NCBI RefSeq assembly: GCF_001704275.1
Contig: NZ_CP011533.1
Coordinates: forward strand, 1,426,001-1,490,000
Source: Streptomyces noursei ATCC 11455
GTDB taxonomy: Bacteria; Actinomycetota; Actinomycetes; Streptomycetales; Streptomycetaceae
DNA: 64,000 nucleotides
Direction: 5' to 3'
Part shown: positions 42,313-50,690 of the stretch, one piece after another
Numbering within the stretch: the stretch's first letter is position 1
How the letters are laid out: each line of letters starts with the position of its first letter
Program-made: the position numbers and the translations under genes
Notes under the pieces: model-generated
What the model saw: only the letters and a program-made list of their open reading frames with translations
What the model was told of the DNA's origin: nothing
Databases searched by the model: none

Positions 42313-43463
42313 CGGGCGGCCTCCCCGGGGCGGCGGGTGCGGCCGGGGGCGACGGAGTCGTAGCCGGTGAAGCCGCTGGGGTCGTGGCGGCCGAAGCTGC
42401 CGTGCTCGAAGACGCCGTAGCCGGTGCGGCCGTCCAGGGTGAAGCGGGCGGCGTGATCGGTGACCCCGTAGGCGGCGAGGGGGTGGGCGGCCGGGTCGGA
42501 CAGGTCGTAGACGCGGCGGTCGGTCCAGCCGCGGCCCTGCCAGGTGCCGTGCTGCCAGTCGTCGGCGGGCGGGTAGCCGGCGCCGAGGGCGAGCGGCGAA
42601 GAGGTGAGGATCTCTGCGGTGAGTTCGAGGGGCTTGCGGGCGGGGTCGGTGAGGTGGAGGACGGCGCGCTCGGGGTGGCGGGTGCCGGGGCGGTAGCCGA
42701 TGTCGGCGTACGGCCAGCCCAGTTGGCGGTCGGGAGCGCCGTCGCGGACCAGCCGCGCCTCGTTGAGGGTGCGGTGGCCGTCGGCGTCCTCCTGGACGAT
42801 GACCATGACGAACCGGTCGTCGAAGCGGACCGGGCACCAGATCCAGTGGAACCCCTCGGTGGGCGCCTCGGCGGCGGCCCGCCCGCCGTCCTCGCCGGGT
42901 ATCGGGCGCACGCCCCAGCTGCGGTCCCGGGTGCCGGTCCACTCCCCCGCGGTGACGGTGAGCCGCTCACCGGCCGCCCGGAGGGTGCCGGTGCAGGTGC
43001 CGGCCTGGACGAAGCGGCGGCCCTCCAGGATCAGCCGGCCGCCGCGGTGCTGGGTGTGGTGCGGTTCCCAGGTGGCGGGGAAGGACGCGGTCCAGGTGAG
43101 GTCGTAGGAGAGGCCGTCGGGGTCGGACGGGTCAGGGTCGCAGGTGAGCCGGAGGCGGCGCAGGGGCTCCTCGACGGTGATCGTGAACGGGCCGACGGTG
43201 AGCGCCAGACGGTCGTCGGTGAGCGCGTCGGAGGCCCGGACCGCGTGCAGCCGGTCGCCGAGGCGCAGGGTGGCGTAGGCGTCGATGACGCCGGTGTTGG
43301 GGTAGACCCCGAGGCCGGCGATGAGCAGGGCGCGGCCGGTGTGGTCCAGGACGTGGAAGATGCAGCGGTCGTAGGCGTTGCGGTCGCTGGTGGCGACCTG
43401 CCGCATGGAGAGCGGCGCCTGGTGGATGGGGTATTCGTCGAGCGCGATCGGACGGTCGGACAC
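42309..43463 (-). CDS. Lipocalin-like conserved protein (DUF7064/7065-type)
   Basis: 384 residues from a GTG with AGGAGGGACC upstream. The protein is beta-rich with RCIFHVLDHTGRALLIAGLG, EPLRRLRLTC, TGTRDRSWGVRPIP, FHWIWCPVRFDDRFVM and GYGVFEHGSFGRHDPSGF. These blocks match the large uncharacterised actinobacterial family found beside phosphotransferases and acyl-CoA enzymes, with an AttH-like double lipocalin fold. It is translationally coupled to the phosphotransferase. It may bind a hydrophobic ligand, but this is inference. Confidence 0.75.
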   Translation of the reverse strand: MSDRPIALDEYPIHQAPLSMRQVATSDRNAYDRCIFHVLDHTGRALLIAGLGVYPNTGVIDAYATLRLGDRLHAVRASDALTDDRLALTVGPFTITVEEPLRRLRLTCDPDPSDPDGLSYDLTWTASFPATWEPHHTQHRGGRLILEGRRFVQAGTCTGTLRAAGERLTVTAGEWTGTRDRSWGVRPIPGEDGGRAAAEAPTEGFHWIWCPVRFDDRFVMVIVQEDADGHRTLNEARLVRDGAPDRQLGWPYADIGYRPGTRHPERAVLHLTDPARKPLELTAEILTSSPLALGAGYPPADDWQHGTWQGRGWTDRRVYDLSDPAAHPLAAYGVTDHAARFTLDGRTGYGVFEHGSFGRHDPSGFTGYDSVAPGRTRRPGEAAR

Positions 43464-43512
43464 GGTCCCTCCTGGGCACGGCCGGACGGTGGATCACCGG
43501 GAAGCGGAGAAT

Positions 43513-43525
43513 TGACGGTACGTCA
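43513..43525 (-). promoter_or_regulatory. Perfect palindrome upstream of the lipocalin-like gene
   Basis: TGACGGTACGTCA is a perfect 5-bp inverted repeat around a 3-bp centre, 50 bp before the GTG start. It is a candidate regulator site for the phosphotransferase unit. The bound protein is unknown. The rest of 43464-43736 shows only a GC-rich inverted repeat just before the acyl-CoA dehydrogenase stop. Confidence 0.45.
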
Positions 43526-43736
43526 GATAGCGCTGGGCGGCCACACCCCCGAGGAAGGTGGTGGGGCGGCTCGCCACCGCGCCCGGTGGCGACCTGTGTG
43601 CCGACAGCGCTCCGCATCCGGCCCGGGAACGACCAAGAGGCGTGCTTGCGCGCCCGAACCGCCCTTTGCGCAGGGCGAGTCGAGGTGGCGCACGGACGGG
43701 CGGGGCGGGGCGTCCGACCGACCCCGCCCCGGTGAC

Positions 43737-44909
43737 TCAGTGCGACTCCGGCCCCGCCAGGTGCCGGGCGATCACCATCCGCTGGATCTGGTTGGTGCCC
43801 TCGACGATCTGGAGGACCTTGGCCTCCCGCATGAAGCGCTCGACCGGGAAGTCGACGGTGTAGCCGTAGCCGCCGAGGAGTTGGACGGCGTCGGTGGTCA
43901 CCCGCATCGCGGCGTCCGTGCAGAACAGCTTGGCCATCGCCGCCTCCTTGGAGAACGGCGCGCCGGCGTCGCGCAGCCGGGCGGCGGCGAGGTACAGCGA
44001 CCGACCCGCCTCCACCTGCGTCGCCATGTCCGCGAGCATGAACCGCAGCCCCTGGAAGTCGACGATCGGGCGGCCGAATTGGCGGCGCCCGGCGGTGTAG
44101 GCGAGGGCCTCGTCCAGTGCCGCCTGGGCGACGCCGATGGCGCAGGCGGCGATGCCGAGGCGACCGGAGTCCAGGGCCGACAGCGCGATGGAGAAGCCCT
44201 GGCCCTCGTCACCGATCCGGCGGGAGTCGGGCACCCGGACCCCGTCGAAGTGCAGCTGTGCGGTCGGCGAGCCCTTCATGCCCATCTTGCGTTCGGGCTT
44301 GGCGGGCCGGAGCCCCTCGGCGTCGCCGGGCACCAGGAAGGCGGTGATGCCGTGGGCGCCGTTGCCGCCAGTGCGGGCCAGCACGGTGTAGAAGTCGGCC
44401 ACCCCGCCGTGGGTGATCCACGCCTTGGTCCCTTCCAGGGTCCAGGTGTCGCCGCTGCGGGTGGCCCGGGTGGTCAGGGAGGCGGCGTCGGAGCCGGCGG
44501 CGGGCTCGGAGAGGCAGTAGGCGCCGAGCAGGCCGCCGCCGAGCATGGCCGGGAGGTGCTCGGCGCGCTGCTCCTTGGTGCCGTATCCGGCGAGCGCGTG
44601 ACAGGCCAGGGTGTGGACGCTGACGCCGAGGCCGACGGTGAGCCGGGCGGCCGCGAGCTCCTCCAGGACCTGGAGGTAGACCTCGTAGGGCTGGCCGCCG
44701 CCGCCGAATTCGTCGGCGTACGGGAGCGAGAGCAGGCCGGATTCGGAGAGCAGGGTGAACAGGGCCCGCGGGAAGCGGCCGGCTTCCTCCTCCTCGGCGG
44801 CCGTTGGCCGGACCTCTCGCTCGGCAAGCTCACGGACCAGGGCCATCAGGTCGCGGGCCTCCTCGGTGGGCAGCCTGCGGTCCACCGGCGGCGGGACATA
44901 CTCGGTCAT
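43737..44909 (-). CDS. Acyl-CoA dehydrogenase
   Basis: 390 residues; the ATG at 44909 follows GGGAGGAG. The family motifs are complete: YCLSEPAAGSDAASLTTRA (FAD/substrate), WTLEGTKAWITHGGVADFY, GRLGIAACAIGVAQAALDEA, and the catalytic base region REAKVLQIVEGTNQIQRMVI with the active-site glutamate. It oxidises acyl-CoA to the 2-enoyl form using FAD, passing electrons to ETF. It is on the same strand as the phosphotransferase and lipocalin-like genes but separated by 270 bp. Confidence 0.95.
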   Translation of the reverse strand: MTEYVPPPVDRRLPTEEARDLMALVRELAEREVRPTAAEEEEAGRFPRALFTLLSESGLLSLPYADEFGGGGQPYEVYLQVLEELAAARLTVGLGVSVHTLACHALAGYGTKEQRAEHLPAMLGGGLLGAYCLSEPAAGSDAASLTTRATRSGDTWTLEGTKAWITHGGVADFYTVLARTGGNGAHGITAFLVPGDAEGLRPAKPERKMGMKGSPTAQLHFDGVRVPDSRRIGDEGQGFSIALSALDSGRLGIAACAIGVAQAALDEALAYTAGRRQFGRPIVDFQGLRFMLADMATQVEAGRSLYLAAARLRDAGAPFSKEAAMAKLFCTDAAMRVTTDAVQLLGGYGYTVDFPVERFMREAKVLQIVEGTNQIQRMVIARHLAGPESH

Positions 44910-45135
44910 GGCGGCGCTCTCCTCCCTTTCGGGCGCTACGGCGACGCGCAAGGGTGGCGGCGGCGCCGGTTTCCGTCGTGCCTGGCCGATGATCGCTTTC
45001 CGGGTCGCGGAAGGCGATGACCTGCGGCTGTGGCGCTAGGAGTATGCCCGATCGGCGGCCCGGCGTCACGGGTTGATCATCGATCGCCGGGCAGATCCGG
45101 ACCGCTTCGCGCATCGGGCGGTGCCGGCGGCATAT

Positions 45136-45176
45136 TGGTCCGAACCATTGACTCAGTGGTCTAGTCCTTCTACCTT
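45136..45176 (+). promoter_or_regulatory. Chitinase promoter with paired DasR-type 12-bp repeats
   Basis: TGGTCCGAACCA (45136-45147) and TGGTCTAGTCCT (45157-45168) are the two direct repeats characteristic of Streptomyces chitinase promoters and fit the DasR site TGGTCTAGACCA. TTGACT (45148-45153) and TACCTT (45171-45176), 17 bp apart, give the promoter, so the second repeat lies within the spacer. The site predicts repression by DasR, relieved by amino-sugar phosphates. Confidence 0.8.
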
Positions 45177-45269
45177 CTCCACAACGTTCCGCGCGTTCAT
45201 GCCAATTCGGCAGGCATGCGCCCCGGAACGCCGCCATGCTCCACCCTCGCCCCCCTCCGAGGAGACGAC

Positions 45270-46589
45270 ATGCTCAGACCGCACCGGAAGCGAGCGCCGC
45301 GGAAGCTGATCGCCGCCGCGACCGCCCTGTGTACCGCGGCCCTGGCCGGCACGCTGTTCGCCGGTTCCGCCTCCGCCCGCCCGTCGCCCGCCCCCACCCC
45401 GGCAGGAACCGCTGCGCGGTACCCCTCCTCTTCCCCGTCACCCGCCCCCCACCTTGCCACCACGGCCCGGACCACCGCGGCCGGCAACAAGGTCGTCGGG
45501 TACTTCACCAACTGGGGCATCTACGGCCGCAATTACCAGGTCAAGAACATCGAGACCTCCGGCTCCGCGGCCAAGCTGACGCACATCAACTACGCGTTCG
45601 GCAACGTCCAGGGCGGCAAGTGCGCCATCGGCGACTCCTACGCCGACTACGACAAGGCGTTCACCGCCGACCAGAGCGTCGACGGCAAGGCCGACACCTG
45701 GGACGACCCGAACGGTCTGCGCGGCAACTTCAACCAGCTGCGCAAGCTCAAGAAGCTGCACCCCGACCTCAAGGTGCTGTGGTCGTTCGGTGGTTGGACC
45801 TGGTCGGGCGGGTTCGGCGAGGCCGCCAAGAACCCGGCGGCGTTCGCCCAGTCCTGCTACGACCTGGTCAAGGACAAGCGCTGGGCGGACGTCTTCGACG
45901 GCATCGACGTCGACTGGGAGTACCCCAACGCCTGCGGTCTGACCTGCGACACCAGCGGCAAGGACGCCTTCACCGGCGTCCTGAAGGCGCTCCGGGAGAA
46001 GTTCGGCCAGAGCAGCCTGGTGACCGCGGCGATCACCGCGGACGCCTCGGACGGCGGCAAGATGGACGCCACCGACTACGCGGGCGCGGCCCAGTACGTC
46101 GACTGGTACGACCCGATGACCTACGACTACTTCGGCGCGTGGGACGCCAAGGGACCGACCGCCCCGCACTCCCCGCTGACGTCGTACGACGGCATACCGA
46201 AGGCCGGGTTCAACAGCACCGACACCATCGCCAAGCTCAAGAAGCTGGGCGTCCCGTCGGACAAGCTGCTGCTGGGCATCGGCTTCTACGGCCGCGGCTG
46301 GTCGGGCGTCACCCAGGACGCACCGGGCGGCACCGCGACCGGCGCGGCACCGGGCACCTACGAGGCGGGCATCGACGACTACAAGGTGCTCAAGGGCCGC
46401 TGCCCGGCCACCGGCACGGTGGGCGGCACCGCCTACGCCAAGTGCGGTGACCAGTGGTGGAGTTACGACACCCCGCAGACCATCGGGAACAAGATGGCCT
46501 ACAAGGACGCCCAGGGTCTGGGCGGGACGTTCTTCTGGGAGCTGAGCGGCGACACCCCCGACGGTGAGCTGATCAACTCCATCAAGTAG
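45270..46589 (+). CDS. Secreted GH18 chitinase (catalytic domain only)
   Basis: 439 residues; the ATG at 45270 follows GAGGAGA. The signal peptide cleaves near SASARP and a Ser/Pro/Thr linker to about residue 70 leads into the GH18 barrel. VVGYFTNWGIYGRNY, KVLWSFGGWTWSGGF, the catalytic FDGIDVDWEYPN (Glu217), YDPMTYDYFGAWD and GGTFFWELSGDT are present. No chitin-binding or FnIII domain is seen. It degrades chitin outside the cell. The promoter carries DasR-type repeats. Confidence 0.96.
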   Translation: MLRPHRKRAPRKLIAAATALCTAALAGTLFAGSASARPSPAPTPAGTAARYPSSSPSPAPHLATTARTTAAGNKVVGYFTNWGIYGRNYQVKNIETSGSAAKLTHINYAFGNVQGGKCAIGDSYADYDKAFTADQSVDGKADTWDDPNGLRGNFNQLRKLKKLHPDLKVLWSFGGWTWSGGFGEAAKNPAAFAQSCYDLVKDKRWADVFDGIDVDWEYPNACGLTCDTSGKDAFTGVLKALREKFGQSSLVTAAITADASDGGKMDATDYAGAAQYVDWYDPMTYDYFGAWDAKGPTAPHSPLTSYDGIPKAGFNSTDTIAKLKKLGVPSDKLLLGIGFYGRGWSGVTQDAPGGTATGAAPGTYEAGIDDYKVLKGRCPATGTVGGTAYAKCGDQWWSYDTPQTIGNKMAYKDAQGLGGTFFWELSGDTPDGELINSIK

Positions 46590-46724
46590 CCCCGGAGCAC
46601 CGGCCACGGGGGCGACCGCACCGACGAACCGCCCCGAGGAACGGGGGACGCGAGCGGGCGGGAGGCGACGGCCTTCCGCCCGCTCCGTCGCGCCCGGCCC
46701 GACGGCGACCGGGGCGGCGTCCCG

Positions 46725-47381
46725 TCAGACCGACGGCCGGGGCGGCGCCGGACAGCCCGGCTCGAACTCCTCTATCAGGCGGAGGGTGTCGCCCAGCCCG
46801 CGGACCAGCAGCGACGCGACGGTCTCGCGCGGCAGCTCCTGCTCCTCGATCCAGTCGAGGGTGACGCCCTCGACGCTGGAGAGCCAGCCGGTCAACGCCG
46901 TGCGGGCGAGCGCCGGGATCTCCTCCCGTCCCCAGGCGCCGCGCGCGATGGTGCCGAGCAGCCGGGCGCGGACCCGGGCACGGATCGCCAACACCTCGGC
47001 GTCGAAGCCGACCCCGCCGGTGACGATCGTGCGGTAGGCGGCCTGGTGGTGCTGGGCGTAGCGCAGATAGCCGTCGACGGTGCGCCGGACGCGCTCGACC
47101 GGTGGCAGGTCGTGGGTGCTGCCGGCCCGCTCGACGAGTTCGGCCACCGCGTCCTCGATGATCGCGAGGTAGTAGCCGCGTTTGTTGGTGAAGTAGTAGT
47201 AGATCAGGCCCTTGGCGACCCCTGCCTGGCGCGCGATGTCGTCCATGGACAGCGCGTCGTAGGAGGTGTCGGCGAACAACTTCTTTCCGGTGGCTATCAG
47301 TTCGGCCCGACGTGCCTGGTAGCGGTCGGTTCCGTGGGCGCCGCGCGAGGCCGCCCGTCCGCGCTGTTGACTCTTATTCAA
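46725..47381 (-). CDS. TetR-family transcriptional regulator
   Basis: 218 residues read from a TTG; no better start is evident. The helix-turn-helix is ALSMDDIARQAGVAKGLIYY followed by YFTNKRGYY (about 43-71), with a typical helical ligand-binding domain after it. It is divergent from the DUF6230/DUF6114 gene pair. An inverted repeat ATGAC-N5-GTCAT (47422-47436) lies between them. It likely controls that pair and itself. Confidence 0.93.
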   Translation of the reverse strand: MNKSQQRGRAASRGAHGTDRYQARRAELIATGKKLFADTSYDALSMDDIARQAGVAKGLIYYYFTNKRGYYLAIIEDAVAELVERAGSTHDLPPVERVRRTVDGYLRYAQHHQAAYRTIVTGGVGFDAEVLAIRARVRARLLGTIARGAWGREEIPALARTALTGWLSSVEGVTLDWIEEQELPRETVASLLVRGLGDTLRLIEEFEPGCPAPPRPSV

Positions 47382-47421
47382 AATCCGCCCTAGTCTCCAA
47401 CTGCCAGGATTTTTGCGCAGT

Positions 47422-47436
47422 ATGACAGAACGTCAT
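47422..47436. promoter_or_regulatory. Probable TetR operator between divergent genes
   Basis: ATGACAGAACGTCAT is a 5-bp inverted repeat around 5 bp. Flanking CGCAG (47416) and TGCG (47438) extend the symmetry with a one-base offset. It sits about 40 bp from the tetR start and about 90 bp from the DUF6230 start. Confidence 0.5.
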
Positions 47437-47525
47437 CTGCGCCTTCCGCTCTGCGGTGGACCCCCGCAGACAGCTCCATGAAGCACTTCCCTCGCGCATT
47501 CGACCGCTGCCCCGGGGAGGACGCA

Positions 47526-48140
47526 GTGAGCACACCGAACGGTACGGCGCCCGAAGGACGGACCGCCTGGAAGAAGACCGCGGCGGTGGCGGTGCCCGCC
47601 GTCCTCGCCGTGGGCGCGTTGGCCGCCGCGATGGCCCAGGGCGCGTTGGCCGCCTCCTTCGCGGTGTCCGGCAGCAACTTCCAGGTCGCGTCGGGCAAGC
47701 TGACCAGCACCGGCCTCGCCTCGTACGTGCACACCGACCGCGACGCCGACGACCGCGGCCACCCGGTCGCCCTGCTGGGCATCGGCAAGGCCGACCTGAC
47801 CGACATCTGCCAGGCCGCGCGGGTCGAGACCCCGGTGGGGACCGTGGTGTTCAAGCTGACCGCGGGCGGCGACGCCGGTCCGGTGCGCGCCGACAACCTC
47901 GTCATCGACGGCGAGGACCTGGTCGGCGACGCCCGGTTCGGCACCGCCCAGATCGGCCGGGACGCCGGCACCCTCGACGCGGTGCCGGGGGTCAAGGGCC
48001 CGCGCGGGAAGTTCGGACTCCAGGCCGGCAACATCGAGGTGGCCGGCGTCAAGTCGCACGCCTGGTCCGCCACCGGCGGCAACTTCCGCCTCAAGGGACT
48101 GCGGGTGAGCGTCAGCCTGGACGGCCGGACGTGTTTCTGA
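47526..48140 (+). CDS. DUF6230-family membrane-anchored protein
   Basis: 204 residues; the GTG at 47526 follows GGGGAGG. One N-terminal membrane helix (VAVPAVLAVGALAAAMAQGA) precedes a beta-rich outer domain with FAVSGSNFQVASGKLTS, DICQAARV and a terminal VSLDGRTCF. The two cysteines could pair. This matches the Streptomyces DUF6230 family, sometimes mislabelled cholesterol esterase. It has no known activity. It overlaps the DUF6114 gene downstream by 10 bp and is divergent from a TetR gene. Confidence 0.85.
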   Translation: MSTPNGTAPEGRTAWKKTAAVAVPAVLAVGALAAAMAQGALAASFAVSGSNFQVASGKLTSTGLASYVHTDRDADDRGHPVALLGIGKADLTDICQAARVETPVGTVVFKLTAGGDAGPVRADNLVIDGEDLVGDARFGTAQIGRDAGTLDAVPGVKGPRGKFGLQAGNIEVAGVKSHAWSATGGNFRLKGLRVSVSLDGRTCF

Positions 48141-49153
48141 GCGCGCGCCGCACCCGGTGGGGCGCCCGCCTGGACCTGGCCCTGCCCTGGCCGCGGCGGC
48201 GGGCCGCGCTGCGCCGGTGGCGCCGGACCCGGCCGTTCTGGGGCGGGCTGCTGCTCCTGCTGGGCGGCGTCGAACTGCTGCTGGTGCCGCTCTCCCCGCT
48301 GCCCGTGCTGATCAGCCTGGGGCTGGGCGGACTGGCCGCGCTGGGCATCGGGCTGGCGCTGATGGCGGCCGGGGTGTTCCTGTGGTGCACGCCGGCGGCG
48401 CACCACTACGTGAGCATCAATGCGCTGATCCTGTCGGTGCTCTCGTTCGCCGCGACCAACCTCGGCGGGTTCCTGGTCGGGATGGGCCTGGGGATCGCCG
48501 GCAGCGCGATGGGATTCGGCTGGACGCCGGTCCGGGACGCCACGGCGGACGACGGCCGGGCGGGGGCGGACGATGCGGAGGGAGCGGCGGACGGAGACGA
48601 GGCGAAGGGCACGCCGGACCCTGCGCCCGCCCGCCGCGGCACCGGCAGCAAGGCCCTCGCCGTCGGGCTGCCGCTCGCGCTGCTCACCGCCCTCGGCGGA
48701 CCGGCGCAGCGGGCCGTGGCGACCGGCCCGCCGGCGCCGCCGGTCCCGCCGACCGTGACCACCACGAAGTTCGCCCCGCAGGGCTTCACCCTGGCCGGCG
48801 TGACCACCGTCCCGACGGCCGACGGGCCGAAGAAGGTGATGGTCCTGCACATGAAAGCGGCCTCCCTGACCGACTACCGCCTCCTCACCCATGACGCACA
48901 GGGCCCGCAACTCCGACTGTCCTCCGACGCGTTGGACCTCAAGGGCGAGGTGACCCTCTACCTCACCAAGTTCAGCGGCTGCATCGAGGGGGTGCTCTGT
49001 CTCACCTTCACCCCCGACACCCTGCCCGTTCCCCCGATCGTCCCGCCGTTCGTCTACATGACGCGGGTGACCGCCGAGCAGGCCCTGGTGACCTCGGACC
49101 TGATCGTCGCGAACGGCCTGCGGCTCCAGGCGGGCGACCCGGCCGGCGGCTGA
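48131..49153 (+). CDS. DUF6114-family membrane protein with C-terminal outer domain
   Basis: About 340 residues from a GTG at 48131 that overlaps the end of the DUF6230 gene. Four membrane helices (FWGGLLLLLGGVELLLVPL through FLVGMGLGIAGSAMGFGW) are followed by an acidic low-complexity stretch. Another hydrophobic segment (ALAVGLPLALLTALGG) leads into a beta-rich domain (VMVLHMKAASLTDYRLLT) resembling the outer part of DUF6230 proteins. Coupled DUF6230-DUF6114 pairs recur in Streptomyces; the two probably form one membrane complex. Function unknown. Confidence 0.8.
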   Translation: MFLSARRTRWGARLDLALPWPRRRAALRRWRRTRPFWGGLLLLLGGVELLLVPLSPLPVLISLGLGGLAALGIGLALMAAGVFLWCTPAAHHYVSINALILSVLSFAATNLGGFLVGMGLGIAGSAMGFGWTPVRDATADDGRAGADDAEGAADGDEAKGTPDPAPARRGTGSKALAVGLPLALLTALGGPAQRAVATGPPAPPVPPTVTTTKFAPQGFTLAGVTTVPTADGPKKVMVLHMKAASLTDYRLLTHDAQGPQLRLSSDALDLKGEVTLYLTKFSGCIEGVLCLTFTPDTLPVPPIVPPFVYMTRVTAEQALVTSDLIVANGLRLQAGDPAGG

Positions 49154-49240
49154 GCCGACGCGCCCGGCGCGGGGTTTACGGCCCCGCCCGCTACGAGCAC
49201 CATCGGCGTACGGGCAGGAGCCGCAACGGAGAGGTGACGC

Positions 49241-50548
49241 GTGGGCAATCCTTGGCTGGCGATCGAGGCGGGCGCCGATCCGGCCGAACGCATCCGGACG
49301 GTGCGCCGGGCGCACGCGGCGTTCCTGAGCGACGGGACGGTGGCGCCGCCGGTCCGGCAGGTGGTCGCCGACTCCTGGCGCCGCTCGGCCCGGGCGTGCG
49401 CGGCCCCGGACGGCGTGGCCCCCGTCGAACTCGACGAGGCCGCGCTGCACGGCTACCGCGAGGCGCACCCGCTGGCCCGCGCGATGCCGGTCTTCCGGGA
49501 ACTGCTGGGCACCATCGCCCAGGACGGCGTGCATCTGCTGGCGGTCTGCGATCCGCAGGGGCGGCTGCTGTGGGTGGAGGGGCACCCGGGGGTGCTGCGC
49601 CGTGCCGCACGGATGAACTTCGTGGTCGGCGCCCGCTGGGACGAACGGCACGCCGGCACCAACGCGCCGGGCACCGCGCTCGCCGCCGACCACGCCGTCC
49701 AGATCTTCGCCACCGAGCACTACAACCGGCGAGCGCAGCCCTGGACGTGCGCCGCCGCACCACTGCACGACCCGCGGACCGGGCGGCTGCTGGGCGCCGT
49801 GGACATCACCGGCGGCGACCACCTGGCCAGCCCGCACAGCCTCGCCCTGGTCCAGGCCACCGCCCGCGCCGCGGAGGCCCATCTCGCCGTCAGGGCAAGG
49901 GATTCGGGCACCCATCTGACGGCGCTCGGGCGCGACGAGGCGCTGTTGGTGCGCGACGGCGAGCGCCTGCGGCTGGGCCGCCGGCACAGCGAGATCATGG
50001 TGCTGCTGGCCCACCACCCGGCCGGCCTGACGGGTGATCAGCTCGCGGTGCTGCTCTACGGCGAGCGGGAGGTGCGGCCGGTGACCTTACGGGCCGAGCT
50101 GGCCCGGCTGCGGCAGCTCGTCGGCCCGCTGCTGTGCTCCCGCCCGTACCGTCTGGGCGCTCCGGTGGAGACCGATCTGTGCGCCGTGGAACGGGAGGTG
50201 CTGTCCCATCACCTCACCTCGGCGCTCGACACCTACCGCGGCCCGCTGCTGCCGTCGTCCGAGGCGCCCGGCATCCGCCGGCTGCGCACCGCGCTGGAGG
50301 ACCGGATGCGCCGGGCGCTGCTCGCCGCCGGCGACCCGGACCAGCTCCGCGGGTGGGCGCACACGCCCTGGGGCGAACACGACCTGGAGATCCGGGAGGC
50401 CCTGGTGGACGCCCTGCCGGAGCGCTCCCCGGCGCGCGCCGCGTCCGCCGCCGCGGCCGGTCGGCTGCGCACCGAGTACGGCCTGACCGCCGGCCGCACC
50501 GGCTCGCGCACCGAGCCCGCCGACCGCACCGGAGCCGCCGCCCCGTGA
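49241..50548 (+). CDS. GAF-domain transcriptional regulator (AcoR-like N-terminus)
   Basis: 435 residues from a GTG with GGAGAGGTGACGC upstream. [11 protein letters not shown] is the N-terminal SWRRS motif of AcoR-type regulators. A GAF domain follows (about 75-215) with [19 protein letters not shown] and GAVDITGG. The C-terminal part has a winged-helix segment ([20 protein letters not shown]) with [12 protein letters not shown]. There is no sigma-54 AAA domain. This type commonly sits beside alcohol or aldehyde dehydrogenases and activates them; an aldehyde dehydrogenase gene follows 142 bp downstream. Confidence 0.88.
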   Translation: MGNPWLAIEAGADPAERIRTVRRAHAAFLSDGTVAPPVRQVVADSWRRSARACAAPDGVAPVELDEAALHGYREAHPLARAMPVFRELLGTIAQDGVHLLAVCDPQGRLLWVEGHPGVLRRAARMNFVVGARWDERHAGTNAPGTALAADHAVQIFATEHYNRRAQPWTCAAAPLHDPRTGRLLGAVDITGGDHLASPHSLALVQATARAAEAHLAVRARDSGTHLTALGRDEALLVRDGERLRLGRRHSEIMVLLAHHPAGLTGDQLAVLLYGEREVRPVTLRAELARLRQLVGPLLCSRPYRLGAPVETDLCAVEREVLSHHLTSALDTYRGPLLPSSEAPGIRRLRTALEDRMRRALLAAGDPDQLRGWAHTPWGEHDLEIREALVDALPERSPARAASAAAAGRLRTEYGLTAGRTGSRTEPADRTGAAAP

Positions 50549-50593
50549 CGGAGCACCCCCGGCCCCGCTCCCCCGCCCCCGCCCCCGCCCCGC

Positions 50594-50614
50594 GCAACGT
50601 TCGTGCAACGTTCG
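50594..50614 (+). repeat. Tandem GCAACGTTCG repeats upstream of the aldehyde dehydrogenase gene
   Basis: GCAACGTTCG occurs at 50594-50603 and again at 50605-50614, one helical turn apart. They lie about 80-95 bp before the aldehyde dehydrogenase start and are candidate binding sites for the preceding GAF regulator. Confidence 0.5.
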
Positions 50615-50690
50615 CCGCCCTACCCTCCCCACCACCACCCGCCGCACAGGAGCGGCGGGGCACGCCGCGCAAGTGATGGGGAGGCCGTCC

